Source of the DNA: Thunnus maccoyii
Lineage: Eukaryota > Chordata > Actinopteri > Scombriformes > Scombridae
Length of the DNA stretch: 64,000 nt
Direction: 5' to 3'
NCBI RefSeq assembly: GCF_910596095.1
Contig: NC_056550.1
Location: 19,128,501-19,192,500 of the forward strand
The notes under the pieces were generated by a model. That model was not told where the DNA came from and made no database searches. It saw only the letters and a program-made list of their open reading frames with translations. How positions within the stretch are numbered: position 1 is the first letter of the stretch; the number at the start of each line of letters is the position of its first letter. Shown piece by piece: positions 1 through 14,150 of the stretch. The translations under genes were made by a program, and so were the position numbers.

Positions 1-2789
1 TGAAATAAAAATGGACTGCAGCTACAGGGCTGAAAACAAAGGAAAGTTGGAGGCTCTGGAAATCTAATTAGAGGTGGAGCTGGTGTTTTAAACCTGTCAA
101 AAGTAACAGGATCCCTCTGCAGGCTAGCTCCAGAGGTAATTCAACACTGATGCTTCCACTGCTTGTCTTCACAGCTACACTGGATGGCTGCAGCAGCTAT
201 TAACAGGAAACCTTTAGTCAAAACTGCATGCTGCATGAGGCAGAACCTCTACTCTGTCTGTTCTGCTAGGCTTTGACTCAAAACCCGAGAGACTGAAAGA
301 TGGAGAGGGAAACGAGACAAAGCCAGACAGAGAGCATGCATGTGGAACGGCATCTGGACACAAAGGCAGGAATCTGAAACATCACTACCATGACGTGCCC
401 ACACACACAAACTCATCCATGTGACGTGTGGCACCACACAGAACTTAACTCTACACGTGCACAGACATCTCTTTTTCACACCTATTGCTAAATGTGACAG
501 ATGTAGACTAGTGTAGCAAAGCCCCTGCATACAGGCGAATTCAACACACAGCTGTTATTGGTTGCCAGTAATAAGCAGCGCACTGTTTCCTCAAGCAGGA
601 AGAAAGAACAATAGTCTCCTTCAGCGTGCAAAGCATTGCCCTTCAGCCTTAATAATGGGACAGCACACTTCCATTTGGCTGCTGTGTCTGTATCATAGCA
701 GATATTTATTTACAGTTGAGCTCTCCCTTATCAGAGCTCCTGTATCAGGACGGCTGGTCTACCCCCCATCCTCTTAGCTCCATTAATAGACACAAATAGC
801 AGGCTTGAGGCTGAGCACATGTGCCAGCTGCACCAGCGTAATTACATTAGGTTGCATTATTGCAATGTGTAATGATTTTATTAATGTAAAAGTCATCTGA
901 TATAGACCAGCTCTGTATCTCCACAGTCCCTGCTGAGGGAAAAACACGCTGGATTCACTTCGTTTATATTGGTTTTTCTCTCAGCTCTGCCAGGTTTTCT
1001 CAGGAAAGTGGACTTTCCATGTGTTGTGTAGACAGCTTGAGGTCCTCCTTTCACCAAGGAGTCCTTGCAGTCTGTCATCAAGGGATTTCACAGTGTGTTT
1101 GTATGTGTGTGTGTGCATGTGTGTGTGAAACCTGATGGGCTGGTTTGCCTAGAGCACTGTCTCGTCGCAGCCCTGCCCCTCTACCTGCCGTGTGCCATTC
1201 AGATGTTTCAATGGTGATTGGCTGACAGAAGTGTAGACTTCCTGCTATGTAACCCCCCTCTTTCCAAACCCATCCACAAAATTGTGCCCTGTGTTCGACC
1301 CAGACATCACTGTCACAGTTCCACAATAGACATAATACATTGTCAAACATTTTGTCACACTGTGTCAACCAATGACTATTTCCTCACTAAGACAATGGAC
1401 AACAACAGCAGTGCAAATCCAAAATAACCTCACTTCACTATATCAACTACTTCAGGTATTTAAAAGAAATTGTATACTACTGCTACTGTTTATAGAATAC
1501 TAAAAGTATACTTAGTATTTTATGAAGGTATTATTTCAAAAAGAACTAAAGGTATTATTATTTTAATTATGAAAAATTTTGCACCTCAAAATTGCTCAAA
1601 AGTACATTTAAATAAATTCATACATTTCATATCAAATGCTGTGTCTCATAATTATTTTTGGAACTTTCTACTGTATATGCTTTTGCATTTAATGCATATA
1701 TGCATTTAAGATATACTGTATTTCAATGTAACTTAAATATAATTTATGTGCAATTAGGTTGCATTAATAGTTTTTAAAATTAGACTTAAACAATACTTGA
1801 AATGCATTACTTTGTGACAGCATATATAAGCGCAGCTTGATTATTCAAAACTGGAATTTGTTCTCAAGTTGTTCCATAATGACTTAAACATCATGTAAAT
1901 ATAGCATTTACATAACCATAATAGAGCAATGCATTTACTAAATATATTAAAGTTGTATTAAGTTGTTCCAAAGTAATACATATATGTAAGCATATAGATG
2001 TTGGAAGTGAATGTATTTAAAGTACTTTTTAAAATTGCAAACAGGAGTTTTGTTTGTTGCACAAATGTCATAGCACTGTGATGTAGGTGGTAGTGTAGGT
2101 GGTTGTGTAGACGTTTAGTTTCACAAATAATACAATATCCTGTCAGGATTTCATAGCAGAGCTTAGGTGCTGTAATAGAACATGATGAAAGAAATAACTG
2201 TGGACAGGAAGTTCAAAACGGATGACAAAGAGACAAAGGATGTTTAACAAGAGATACGGATCCGTATCATAATAAAATCTGCACCTGTTTGTCATCATTT
2301 GAGAAATAGTTCAGAGATACTCTTGTAGTGCAGGTTCACATGAACACCATCTACCAGCTTCACAGCCATGCCTACTTTCACAACCACATAAGCGTTGCCA
2401 AACATGGAACCACAGTTGCATAAAGGTGCATATAGTGCACATATGTTTTTGCAAAAACAGACCCAAAAACAGATCCAAAAACAATTGATGGTTGCTGCTG
2501 AAAGCTGACCCTTATTCTTTCATAATCCTAACAAGAGACAGAGCTCCCCTCTCCATCATGGGAGTGAGGGTTGCACAAAAGCCACAGGTGTTTTTCTCAG
2601 AAACACCTGATAAGCCCTAATTAGCAGAATGTCTGCTCACCAAAAACCAAGGCAACGCTGTCCCACTACAACACCTGCTACCTGTCACACTCTACTTAAA
2701 CCTGGCTCTACTTTCTCTGGGGGAAAGCACTTAAAACAAAGACACAGCATGCATGCCCATATTTCTGTATACTAAAACATTTTGGTCTA
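1..2789. other. non-coding stretch, no gene seen
   Basis: Both strands were read for exons with splice sites or recognisable protein segments and none was found. The open frames here are short, lack homology-like patterns and overlap on both strands. A short imperfect GT tract lies near 1,093-1,128. The segment from about 1,440 to 2,050 is strongly AT-rich. This may be intergenic or part of a long intron of a gene outside the window. Confidence 0.6.
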
Positions 2790-4350
2790 CACTGTCATAA
2801 ATTGCTGGAAAAATAAGGCCAAATTCTAACAGTAAAGTACCGTTTCTAAATATGGTAAAATACCGTAAATTTTGATGGTTTTGTAGCCAAAACCAATAAC
2901 AGATATTAACAGTAGGCTACTGTAAGATTTGACAGTAAAATACAGTATTTTCATTTTCACTACCGCAGTAATGGAGGGACAGAAACCACATTCAGCCATC
3001 AACATCATTTCATCACCATTCATCCCCCTCTGTGGTATCAAATAAAAAGGTCAGGAACATCTCACTCAGAAAACAGAACTACATTTGTTCATCAGAAAAT
3101 TTTCATGTAGTTTTCTTCAACAGCTGGAAGTTTGAATTACTGGTATTTAAACATTATTTTCACTGCTGTTTGCAAGTCTAGTTTAAAGATTATATTTGGA
3201 TGACTGTTTTCTCTTACACTACATATCAGTGAACGCTAACGTTAGACCAGCCTGATCTATACCTATACCTTGTTTATCCCACTTGCATTTCATAATTAAT
3301 AAAAGATTTCTATGTAAAGCTCATAACAGTTGAAGTTGATTCAAATATGAAACCAATTTGGTTAAGATATTTTGGCTGCTGAGCCCCGAAAGACAGAGTG
3401 GAGTGGTTATATTGGTTATTTTAGCTCAACCACAAGTGTTTTTACGCTGTTGCTAGGTCGCTGAAAGGATTCTGTAGTTTGTTGCCAAGCTGTGCTAAAA
3501 CCTGGGGCATAATAGGTGATTTCCAGGCAATACTGTTTACTCATACAAGTGTTACGTGTTGTTTTCAGGAATTTCAGCGCGGGAAAGTCATTCCTAAGAA
3601 GACAAACAAGCTCACAGTGAGCTCATTACCACTCTTCTAAAGAACTTCAGAAAAAGTTTGTTAGGTAACCTTTTGTAAAATATTTCTCTCTGCCATTAAA
3701 TTGTTTAATTTCTCCTTCTATGGCTCTGTGCTTGATTTTTTCTCACTCAGTGAGCTGTGAGCCTGGAAACCTGGATGCTGACCTTCTGCCAATTAAAACA
3801 GAGGACATGTTAAGGCATTAGAAAATTTTTTATCCTGCAATCTGTTTATTTGTGCTTTTAACAGTAGTTTGCAAAGCAGTTTCTGTTGATGTTTTGCTGG
3901 CAGCTCAGGATATTCTAATTAACAGATTTACATTGAGAATTATATTTTTAAACATACTTAAATATACTTGACATATTTGAAAGCCTTTGAATAAATGTTC
4001 ATTTCCAGATGTTAAGGGTTGCGCATTTTTAAATGGAACACTGAGCTGATCTCATTACTGGACCATCAAGATTGAAGACATATTGTTAGTTACAGTATTT
4101 GTCTGCAAATAATAGTTGTTTTTATTAATATGAATAAGAAGAAAACCTTTCAGTTGTTTACTGTAACATTTACAGTAAGAAACTATTAATGTAGATTACA
4201 ATACAACACTGTAAAAATACTGTATATTACTGCAGGCCCAGCTACACAATCAAACTGTAAACCTCATATTCCACAGCAGAATACTGTTTTGACAGTAACT
4301 AAATTACGGTAGTGACATTGTAAAAAAAAAAAAAAAAAAGGTACAACACT
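2790..4350. mobile_element. decayed non-autonomous DNA transposon rich in ACTGTAAA motifs
   Basis: Both ends of this segment (about 2,820-2,970 and 4,140-4,340) are packed with variants of the palindromic words ACAGTAAA, TTTACTGT, TACCGTAA and TACTGTA in both orientations. The middle is ordinary sequence. This pattern is typical of a repeat family common in teleost genomes with subterminal ACTGTAAA-type repeats. I cannot define exact termini or a target duplication, so the boundaries are approximate. A run of 18 A residues lies at about 4,322-4,339. Confidence 0.45.
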
Positions 4351-7300
4351 GGCGACCACAAATGCCAGCTGTAGTTTACTATAACTTTGTGGGTAAATTT
4401 GTTACTGTGATAAGAGCGGTGCCAGTTTACAATAGCTTATCTTGTTTCCATTTGAATTTGTTTGCTGTTTGTATAAGCAGAAGAATCACTTTTGAGAAGC
4501 TTGTGGTCTGGAACATCCTGTAACACATCTTTTTCCATCTGCCCTTCACACTCCATGCACAGAAGCCGCTGTAGTGGCAACATTGTGAGACAGCATGGCC
4601 GAGTGTTTCTTCACAGAGCGTGCTCTAAAATGTCAGTAGCATGTGACTATAACAGAAATGTCTTTGTTAGGAAAAGTTAATCATATATTTAAGGAGATTT
4701 AATGACTTCCTGCACTCTCTACGAGACAGTAGGCCTTTCTTGGAATAGAGACTTCATCTCTCCTCGGTTTTGAGAGCAATAGATATAGATCATGGATACA
4801 CAGAAAGCATCTGCTGCTGTGATTTGTCCTTTCCTGTTCTCCTCTGCTCCCAGTATCCACCATCCTCTAACTGACCTGGCCACCAAAGGACACACTGTGG
4901 GGTGCTGCTCACTCAACCATAATGACCAGCACTCATATGAGGAAGAAATATAAAGACTACAGGGAGATTGCAGCTGTGTGTGAGGCATGGAGATTGTCTG
5001 CTAAAAAGCAAAACAATGCTTTAATTCTTAACACTAAAATAGGATATACTTTTAAAGATGTCCTCTGGGGTATTCCCACTGAGGTAAACCAAAAGGTTTG
5101 AATGTATCTACATATAGCAGAAGTACAGCAGAAGAGCTGAACCTTCAGAGAGGAAAATTCCGTATGCAAAAGACAGCAAGGTAATCAGAAAGTTTCCCAA
5201 GTCAAGTGTTGACATGTCAGACACACAGGAGACAACACAGGTAACTATTTCCACCACAAAGTTTCACCACCGCTACCACAGTAGCTTCATTTCTAAGGAA
5301 ATGATAATAGCGAAAGATGCAACACCCACAGCTTTTTTTTCCTCTTCACTTTTCTGTGTCTCTCACTTTATCAGTGTTGACATACTATACCTTCTTATAT
5401 TTAAACAGCCAGTACAGCCCTCCACTAAGCTGTCAAACGGCACTGCATACATGGATCTGTTAAGGAAGGCCCTATTTTGCATTGAGTGGCTCCATGCAGT
5501 CATGCTGAAAACATAGGCACGGACTGTATTTGCTGGCAGGTGGCTACAGCGTCTCTCTGCCGCTGTGTCTATCGCTGAGCCCCGGGGCTCTGTGTGTGGA
5601 ATCTTTTCACATTAGCACAGCAACACTATTGATTGACCGCAGTCAATTTCCAGGAAAAAAAACATTAATGTTTCCAGACCTAGTATAACTGGGATGAAGA
5701 GGATTCATGTTGCTGCTGTGACATGACTGAGCACAGACTAAATAGTCACACGTAGTGTCTCTCATTTAGTAGTGTCTCTTCAGTATGGTCGAAAAAGGCC
5801 CCGAACAGTCCTCACATCCTCAGTCATGACTGTTGAAACTTATCTTGAGCTGGCTCTGTTATCTATGTTACGTGCCTCAATGCAGACAAGCGCACTGATA
5901 AAACTGATGCCAAAATCAGTAACGATAAAAAAGGACAGCTGACATTAAAAAACAGTATTTTTAAAAACAAATCATGTTTGAGGTCAAACTGAAAGCATCA
6001 GCAACCTCAACTTCCTACTGTGGTACAACGTACCATTTGCTATTCAGAGTACAAATACACGCACTTCAAGACCTCAGGACCCAGACCGCTTCATTACCAG
6101 CACTACGGTACTGTACTACAGTACAGCACTACTACAGTCATCCACAACACTAAATGCCTCAAAAAGCAGATTCATAAATGCTCTCTTTAGCAATGGACAG
6201 GCAGCATTAGAGCAAAGAACTTCTGTTCTTCCTCATCTGTTTGACTAGATAATTACAGGTGTTTACTCATATTTTCTGCACACAGGAAATCAAAGTAGTA
6301 AAATCTAGAGACACTGACAAATTCTGGCAGTGATTTCACTCACTGCAGCCTTGTACTGTAAAAAGGAAAGCGTGGGCAGTGTGCGGAGGAGTAAAAATAC
6401 TGGCATATACGTTGGTACAGTCTGTTATTTTGAAACACCAGCAGTTTATGAAATCACCAGACAAATAAAAACTAGGAGTTTCAAGGGGAAGTGCAAACGA
6501 GAAAGACGAAAGCCTGTTTTAGTGTCGCGCTGAGACTTGCACAGTCGTGAGGCAGGACAGACAAGAGAGATATGAGATGGGGGGCCTGCAATATCTCACA
6601 GTTCCTAGCTTGGAGAGGAACTGAACAGGGGGAATAACAAATTTAACAGAAAAAAAAGACTTGGCAAAGAAACGTCTGTAACTTGCCAAACCATGTCCCA
6701 GACATACACAAATCAGATCCTTTTTTGTGACTTCAAAAAAATATATAAATATATAAAGAAGTATTATGCTATCACAAATTTGCATCAGTGTCATGATAAC
6801 AGCATCATGGCATGAGATGAGCAGCAAAGAACAAACAGTTCCTTTTTATTGACAGAATAAATGGTTCCCTCTTGTTTTTTCCACTCTGTTCTAGATTTAA
6901 TTTTAGCATCAAAAGCAATCCCTCTTCTGTCTTTGTCCGTTATATGCTAACACAATCATGCTTCATTAAAACTGTGTATAAGCTGCTAGATATAAGGGGA
7001 GTGGGTGTCCCCAATACATGTGGTTTCATCATATAATTAGGGATTACCCTTTTGCTCGTCAAACAGTTTGACAGTTTGGGTACAGCCTCTCGTGAGGGTC
7101 CAGTCTGTCAACACAGTTCTATCATCAACAAAAATGTTTTTTATTGTGTGTTTCGTGGTGACTCATCTCGTCCTCTCTTCTTCTCCTCAATTGGTTCATC
7201 TCTGCAACTTTGCAATGCATGTGTTTATTTATGGCAGCTGTTCATGTGCTGTGGGGCTCTTAGAGTAGCGGTGAGAGGAGCTGCAGACAAAGAGCTGCAT

Positions 7301-10300
7301 AAAGAAGGGCATCATAGAGCCTCAGGAGCCAAAGCCCGCATGACCAGCAGACACCCTCCTCCCCCCCCCCAGTCTGTCCCACTGGGGGTGGGGGGATCTC
7401 CAAGAGTGGCGCCTCAGAGGCAATTACTATAATATCTTCACCCTCTGACCATTTCTGTCAACTTAAAGTCACCGGCTTCCAAATTATTCATGTTTTTTAT
7501 ATTGCTCTATTTTGCATATTTCCCTTTTATGCTGCTCTTGGATTTGCAGAGCCACACCGTCCTCACTCTAACACCCCCTCCTCCCCTCGTATATTTTCAA
7601 CTTCACCACAGACATCAAAAGACAAGGCCATAAAGATGTCATTAAAACATCAAAAAGGATTTATTTAGCACACATCTGGGGCAGACATGTTCTTATACTC
7701 CCCTATTAAAGACTTCATTACAGCACATGCTGTGTGCAATCAGCTCTCCATTCAAGAAACTCTGGAGCTCTGCAGCAAGAAACTACTGCATGTGCATCTT
7801 AAATCCTCTTGTCAAAATGTGCAAAAATGTGTGATGTTTCATGCAGCTTTACTAATAATTTTTAAAAAAAAAAAGTATGATTATCATCCCTATCATTAAC
7901 GCCTGAAGACACATTTATGTATTTCTACAGCATGCAGAATGTGTAACTGATGTGCAAACTGACCTGAGATTTTCTCATCACGAAAAGTGAAAGGTTCTCA
8001 GAATTCAAGCTTAACATGGTACAGCAGTAAACCGCACATAAAGATGCTCTGCTGAGAATCAGACGGGTTTGCATGTGTAAAGGTGTAAGCTAGAGTTAAC
8101 CACATGGAGCCCTTAACACTGGTACAGGACATGTGCACACAAACTGTTATGATGCAAAAAGAAGTTGGGTCAGGTGTGGCTTGCCTGCATTAGAAACCTC
8201 AGGTCTGAGGGCTGACGTGTGCTTGATTCAAGTTTCAGTCACAATGTCCTTCTCACACCTTCCCATGTTCTTGTCTTTACAATGAGGTCTCCCCTAATGA
8301 ATGGCTTTGAACCCTCTGTTAGGTCTCTTTTGTCCTCCTATTCTACTCTGTAGCAAGACCTTGAACTCCACCCCTTCTCATGTTCTGTTGCCTTGTTGGA
8401 AAACTGTGAGGTTGCCGTGAGAGAGCTTGTGATTGTTTGTTGCAGGCCGTGTCAAGAAACACAAGACATGACAACATATATCCATGCAACTGTGTATGTT
8501 TGTAGCGAGGAGAGTTGCTGTGACTGTGACACTCAAGTTTGTTCCACTCATGTTGCTGTGATTTCCAGTGGATCGTGACAGAAAGTCACAGGACAGCATG
8601 GCAAAATCAAAGACATAGCAGAGGAGAGGGCAGGAGAGAGAAGACACTGTCGACAAAGCAAAGCACCACACAATGGAAAACGATACCATCTACACAGGCT
8701 AACACACAGGGGGCACAAAGCCGCCCTGACTGCCTCTGCCTAGCACCCGCTGATAAGATGTTAAATTGATGGAGGCCCTCCATCTCTCCTCATGGTCCAG
8801 CATAGAAAAACAGCTCCAGACTACTCTGGCAAACACAGATCCATTAAACACAGCTCTGTTGTTGGAGAAAAACATGGTTGCCTGGAGAGGGAACATTGTT
8901 GTGTCCACACATTTCACAGTGTTTCCTCTATATTTTATACAATTTAAGGATTTCTTGCTTTAAAGAGCAAATTTATTTCTTGAAAATCTCTTGTGATGTC
9001 AACATTCATAGGTCTCTTTGTGAATGTAAATATAATATATTTGCACACAGTTACGACTTGCACTTAAAAACTAGTGACTGTATGCATGAAAAGAGACCTG
9101 AGGGTATTTAAAGTTCGAGAGTTTTGGAGGCAACAATTTTCCTGGCAACATTAAGTGAGTAAAAAAAAAATGTAAAGAATTGGGCCCACAGCAGCTAACT
9201 TTTTTGTGCGGATTCACTGTGCCTTATGCAAGGTTTGGGTAGAGTGACTTGCCAAGGGACATTTTGCAACAATAACTGGTCAAAAGTGAGTATTGCTGTG
9301 TGGCTTTTCAGTGGGTATGAGAGAGCAGCTACTTGACTTTGACCGAGGCGCGGCTCATCTGAAATGTTTGAGCAGTTGTCATATTAGTTTAAAGTAAACA
9401 GCATCCACTTCCACTCAATCTGTCTGTTCCAATGGAGCAGTCTGGCCTCTATCATGACCCGGCTTGTGTTTGGCTGGAGGTTAATTCCATCATGTCTTTA
9501 AGCTTGGAAAGACTAATGCCGAGGCATTTGCAAGATAAACAATCTCAATGGCTATTTCTAACGAACAGGCTATCCCAAAACAAGGCTTATTTTTAAATCT
9601 AAAAGAGCTTGTTAGAAGGAGAGATGTTAACTTTCAGCAATTTCCACACGAAACGAATGGCTTCAACAGGCCCTTTAGACCTCTGAGCTCCAACTGGCTG
9701 CATGGGACAATTCAAAATCCAAGAAAACTGTTTCCAGCTTACTCCTGGTTTTTTGGGGAGGTGGGGTGTTGAAGTAATCCTGTTGAGTTTTCCAGCTGCA
9801 CAAACAAAGCTGACTGGATAACAAAGGCTTCCAAGAGAGAAAAAGAAAGAGGAGGAGGAGTTCTCCAAAACCACAGCATCTCCATGTGTACCTGCTCCAA
9901 GATTGCTCTGGGGTGCAGCGTTGAGAATGACCAGAAATAAGGAAACCACGACATGACCACACTGATTAAGCCCGCCGCTAGAACAGACAGTATGAGGTTG
10001 TTCCCATCCAGTTCATAAATCACACTGTATAACCCAAAGAGAGGTTGCAAAGTGCCGTTGATCCCATCCAAAGCCACAGTAGTAACCAGAGACCTTCTAT
10101 TCAATGTATTTGTCAACTGTATGAAAGATTATGTGTAACATATAGAGCAACGTCGCAAAAAGCAAAATGCCAGTCAGAGCTCTACAAACCATTTTCAGCA
10201 TTATTTCCAACTGGCAGCATTTCGGAACAAGAGCTGGCCCAAGCTTGAAATGTGACAGAAGAAAAACAGCCTTATCCCCACTTTAAAAAGCATCAGGAAA

Positions 10301-13020
10301 TCCTGGCATGCTGCTACAAGCATCAGCGCCTGGTCATGGGGGGGTCTTATAGTTTGTCCAAGTCCCTCAAGTGGAAAAGGAATGTAACAGGAGACTTTAA
10401 AGCTAATGGAGTCTTTCATTGGGTAAAACACCTTCCTAAAAAAAAAGTCCACCAAGTATCAGCTTATGTAAATGTTTATATGATAATCCGAACAGAACTG
10501 ACATCATCTTCATGCAATTCAGAAAGGTTGTTTTGAAAAGGAGAGACAGATAGGTTAAGTAAGTGTGCATATGTATTCCTTCTACCTGCCAGCAAAGAGC
10601 AAGCACAGTCTTTAGTGACATCCTTTTCCTCAACCGTGTTCACTTTTTTTTTCAAAGGAGATATTCGCATATCTAACTATCTCAGATGCAGGTGCCTTGG
10701 AAAGTATCACTTCAGTCATGGGAAAAGGAAGATTCTGCACCCTGCTCTTGTTCAGCATATTAATGTTTCAGTCCCTCTGGACCTTCTTCAAGAGTATTTG
10801 AGTATAGAAGAGTTCCTTTCTCAAGACTCAAGCGTGTTCACAAAATGGGTAAAAAGCAGCAGAGGACGCCATATTTATTTCTCCGCTCTGAGACACTCCC
10901 AGCTCTTGGCTGTGAATCAGAAACTACATGCTGTCAGCTGTGTGTTGTGACTTGCGCTTCGGCAGCTTGTGAACAGAAGGCGTTTATTTTGCTCCAGCTG
11001 CCACACCCAAGGAAAGTGTTTTTCAGGCTAAGGGGGGAGTACCAGCTAGAGCAACTCTTGAGCCTGTAGAACACAGATGGCTGTCCAGGCACAGTACTAT
11101 TAATATCACAGAGAAAGGGCCAAAAGCAATGTAAAAATATCTTCATTGTCTCCTGTGATCTTCCATGCTTCCTATTCTTAAGTTATGTATTGACCTCTGA
11201 CTGGTTTCATTTAACCAGGTAAAAGCCAGGACGCCTCTGGCAAGTCACTCCTCTGATCTTTCAATGTTGTTACCCCTCGGATCAGGCTGAATAAAGTGGT
11301 GCGTGTAGACAACAAAAGAGAAGTCAGTCTCCCTATGGAAAAGCCTTCTCGCTGCTTCCTATTAGCAGACCGCTCCCAGGCCCAAGCTGAAACCCGAGCA
11401 TCCTTCAGGGATCGACACCACCCACCCGCCACCCATCTCCGCCTTCAACCCCCTAGTGACCTGTCCCAGTAAAAAAAAAAAAAAGTCCCACAAATCCAGT
11501 TCCCACCATAGAATTATCATTAATTTATTTATCCATCCATGCACTTACACATCTATTTATTTATTCAACTCATCTATTTGTCTCCATTTCTCACGCTATC
11601 CCTGGCAGTTCCCATTGACAAGGGTCTGATTACAGTCATCTCGTAGAGGAAAGCGGGGCCACTGAGCACAGTGAGCTGGGTCAGCAACACACAGATCCTC
11701 AACGCATGATGTCATGGGCCGCTGGAGTGAGCCAGTCTCCCTGTGCCCTGACAGAAAAGATTTTAGAGTTCCTCTATATAGACTAGTAAGACTAAAACCA
11801 TGTGTGCTCCCCAACTCTGCGAAAGACTTGCATCTGCCTGGAGCTGTGGGGTGTCTGGCCAATAAGGCTGCATGGATCTATTCGCAGCACCCTGGGGTTT
11901 CTCTCATCCTGGCCAAGGATGGTGAAGAGTGTGAACGCGTGTGTGAAGAAGCCTAGCTGTGGTCAGGCCTGGTGGAGTGGCGGGTGTTGTTCTGGTGCAA
12001 TGAGCCATGTGGTCACATGGGCCAAATGCAGACGGCCGGCTGGCTGTATCATGCCCTGTATCATGCCCTGTCTCCATCCGGTCCAAGGCATGCTGGGAGA
12101 AGCACCTGAGTCCCAAGACAGCCGTGTACACCCCAAACAAACCAAGCTGCTCTCACCCAACACTGACATCAGTGAACCTGCTGACAGGGCCTTCTGCACT
12201 TGATAGTTCTCTCTTAACACTGCTGAGCATGCTTCCTCTCCTCCCCCTTTCATGATGTTATCAAAGATAACAAGATACTTGCTAGTCTAAATTTAACAGG
12301 CTTTGTAGCATCCGTCTACATTTCACAGTCTGATTTCTCACCCACTAACCTCAACCAGAACTTGAGATAATGTCAGCACATTCGCAAGCCTTACTGCATT
12401 TAAGACAACCTGCTTATGAGTTCCACACCATGCAGGCTGAACCAGACCAACCACAGGATAAAGGATGACGGATGGAGGCTTTTATCTGGGCAATAAACAT
12501 TAGTTCCCCCACCTTATCATCTTATCTCACCGTGACTTGAGGATTCTCCAACAACAGGATGCCTCACTGGACTGCTGACACCTACCTCTCTGCAGGGTTT
12601 ACTCTTTAGGAAACACCAAGCAGCTGTTTAGTCAGTATGACCTTATAGTGGTGATGAGATACTGAACTGGGAAGAGATACAGAAAAGTTCTGCAAATATT
12701 CGCAACAAATTTAATTTCAATACTGTAAATATACAACTACAGCACATCATTATAATAAAAAAATGCATTGTATTTAAAAGGTGTATTCAATTCTTTTTGC
12801 TGGTGTTAAATCTCTGACAACAATATACTGTAATCTCTTAAGACTTTGCATGTTAAAGCTCTGTGCTGCCTTTCTCTGGGGAGCCCATCTCCAACCCAAG
12901 AGATTTACTTCGGTGCATGAGGATAATGGGGGCTTTTGTCTTATTAATACATCCTTTCAAAACAATGCCTTCTTTAGAGTGACGGATGAACAAGCCTCAA
13001 CACCATCGGAGGGGTCAGAG

Positions 13021-13021
<1 letters not shown>
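4351..13021. other. non-coding stretch, no gene seen
   Basis: No exon with credible splice sites or family similarity was found on either strand. The longest open frames (7,052-7,432 plus; 9,739-10,116 minus; 11,802-12,203 plus) show no domain pattern and overlap other frames. A short hairpin, arms GTACTGTA and TACAGTAC with a one-base loop, sits near 6,106-6,122. A 13-base unit (TATCATGCCCTGT) occurs as a short direct duplication near 12,047-12,072. Confidence 0.55.

Positions 13022-13056
<35 letters not shown>
13022..13056 (+). repeat. poly-G run of 35 bases
   Basis: An uninterrupted run of 35 G residues follows a single C and is followed within 40 bases by a GT-rich microsatellite. Such a run can form G-quadruplexes on the plus strand, is prone to slippage, and its length is likely uncertain in an assembly. 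Confidence 0.95.
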
Positions 13057-13057
<1 letters not shown>

Positions 13058-13091
13058 GCACAGCATGCTGCGCAACGGCTCTAAGGAACTA

Positions 13092-13134
13092 TGTGTGTGT
13101 GTGTCTGTGTGTGTGTCTGTGTGTGTGTGTGTGT
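13092..13134. repeat. GT microsatellite with CT interruptions
   Basis: Dinucleotide GT repeat broken by two or three GTCT units, directly downstream of the poly-G run. A shorter imperfect GT stretch continues to about 13,147. Confidence 0.9.
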
Positions 13135-13779
13135 AGTGTGTAGTGTGTTTGGAGGCCCCTGCGAGGACGCGCCTGCGATGCACGCAGCTCACCAGCCTCT
13201 GACAACATGATGCAGCAGACTGCACTGACCCCACCGTATGATCTGTGCTATAACCCCTGGGTGTTAATATTTAACACCGCACTATGTTATTCATTAAAAC
13301 ACACACACTGTGTTTAACAAACGCAGCTGTCACATCTGAATCCAAATATTCACCCTGGCTTAAGGCTGCAGTGTTTCTACTTGTGTTGCCATCCCGCTGT
13401 CATGGGTGCTTGAGAGTCCACGGCACATTTTTGAGTTTTTGAGCGTCAATAAAGACATTCACTTTATTAGTTACTGGTCGTTGATAGCCTTATCAGGGGG
13501 AACTTCATAAAGCTGACGTGTAAAGGTTTACATGCTTGATTGAACAAATTAATAATAAACTGTGTACGTTTAATAATTTTTTTTTACAGTAATACGCAAG
13601 ACGCACTAGATCCTTTTGTTAGGTTGCTGCAGCACATGTATATACACTGTCATACACAATATTTTTGAGAAGGTGCCATTACTTACCCCATGAGAGATAC
13701 GGGCTACTACAGCAGCGAATATACTCTCAGACAAATGTTTGTCTCCAAATGTCCTCACATGTGGTCACCGGTTTCCACA

Positions 13780-14100
13780 TAAAGTTTAGCGCTTTCCCCT
13801 GCTCCGGTCGAGAGGCACCGATGACAATCAAAACTTTGGTGGCGGACTAGACGGCGTGTCTTGTCTAGTCAATGATAAATCCATACCGGTCTGTGCGCCA
13901 CCGCGGAAACAAAGCAAAAATCACTGAAAGCTCGAGAGAAAAAAAAACCCAAGAAAGTAAAAAGTGGATGTGTGATGATCGCACTTTCTCTCTTCTCGCT
14001 CTAATCCAGCAGTCCGTCTGATTGTCCTCCTGGCTCTCTCTGGGAACAACAGCTCCACGGGGCTGTGGAGCGTCGGGGAGGCGCGCACACAATACGCGGT
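13780..14100 (-). promoter_or_regulatory. CpG-rich block, possible promoter or 5-prime exon of an unknown minus-strand transcript
   Basis: This segment is much richer in CpG than its surroundings, with words such as ACCGCGG, GGCGCGC and GCGTCGG. It includes a pyrimidine-rich stretch that would be a purine-rich leader on the minus strand. A short minus-strand reading frame beginning MDLSLTRQDTP starts near 13,885 but ends after 18 codons and has no clear donor, so I do not call a gene. It could equally be a CpG-rich patch with no promoter activity. Confidence 0.25.
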
Positions 14101-14150
14101 CACACACACGCACACACAAACACACACACAAACACACACCCACACACACG
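14101..14150. repeat. CA microsatellite
   Basis: Interrupted CA repeat of about 50 bases flanked by CpG-containing sequence. Confidence 0.9.

Noticed and set aside
7052..7432. Plus-strand frame of 126 codons
   Set aside because: Low-complexity proline-rich end from a C-rich tract and no family resemblance.
9739..10116. Minus-strand open frame of 125 codons with hydrophobic segments
   Set aside because: No splice context, no recognisable domain, and overlapping open frames on both strands indicate a chance frame.
11802..12203. Plus-strand frame of 133 codons rich in Cys and Pro
   Set aside because: Contains a small direct duplication and overlaps minus-strand frames; nothing family-like.
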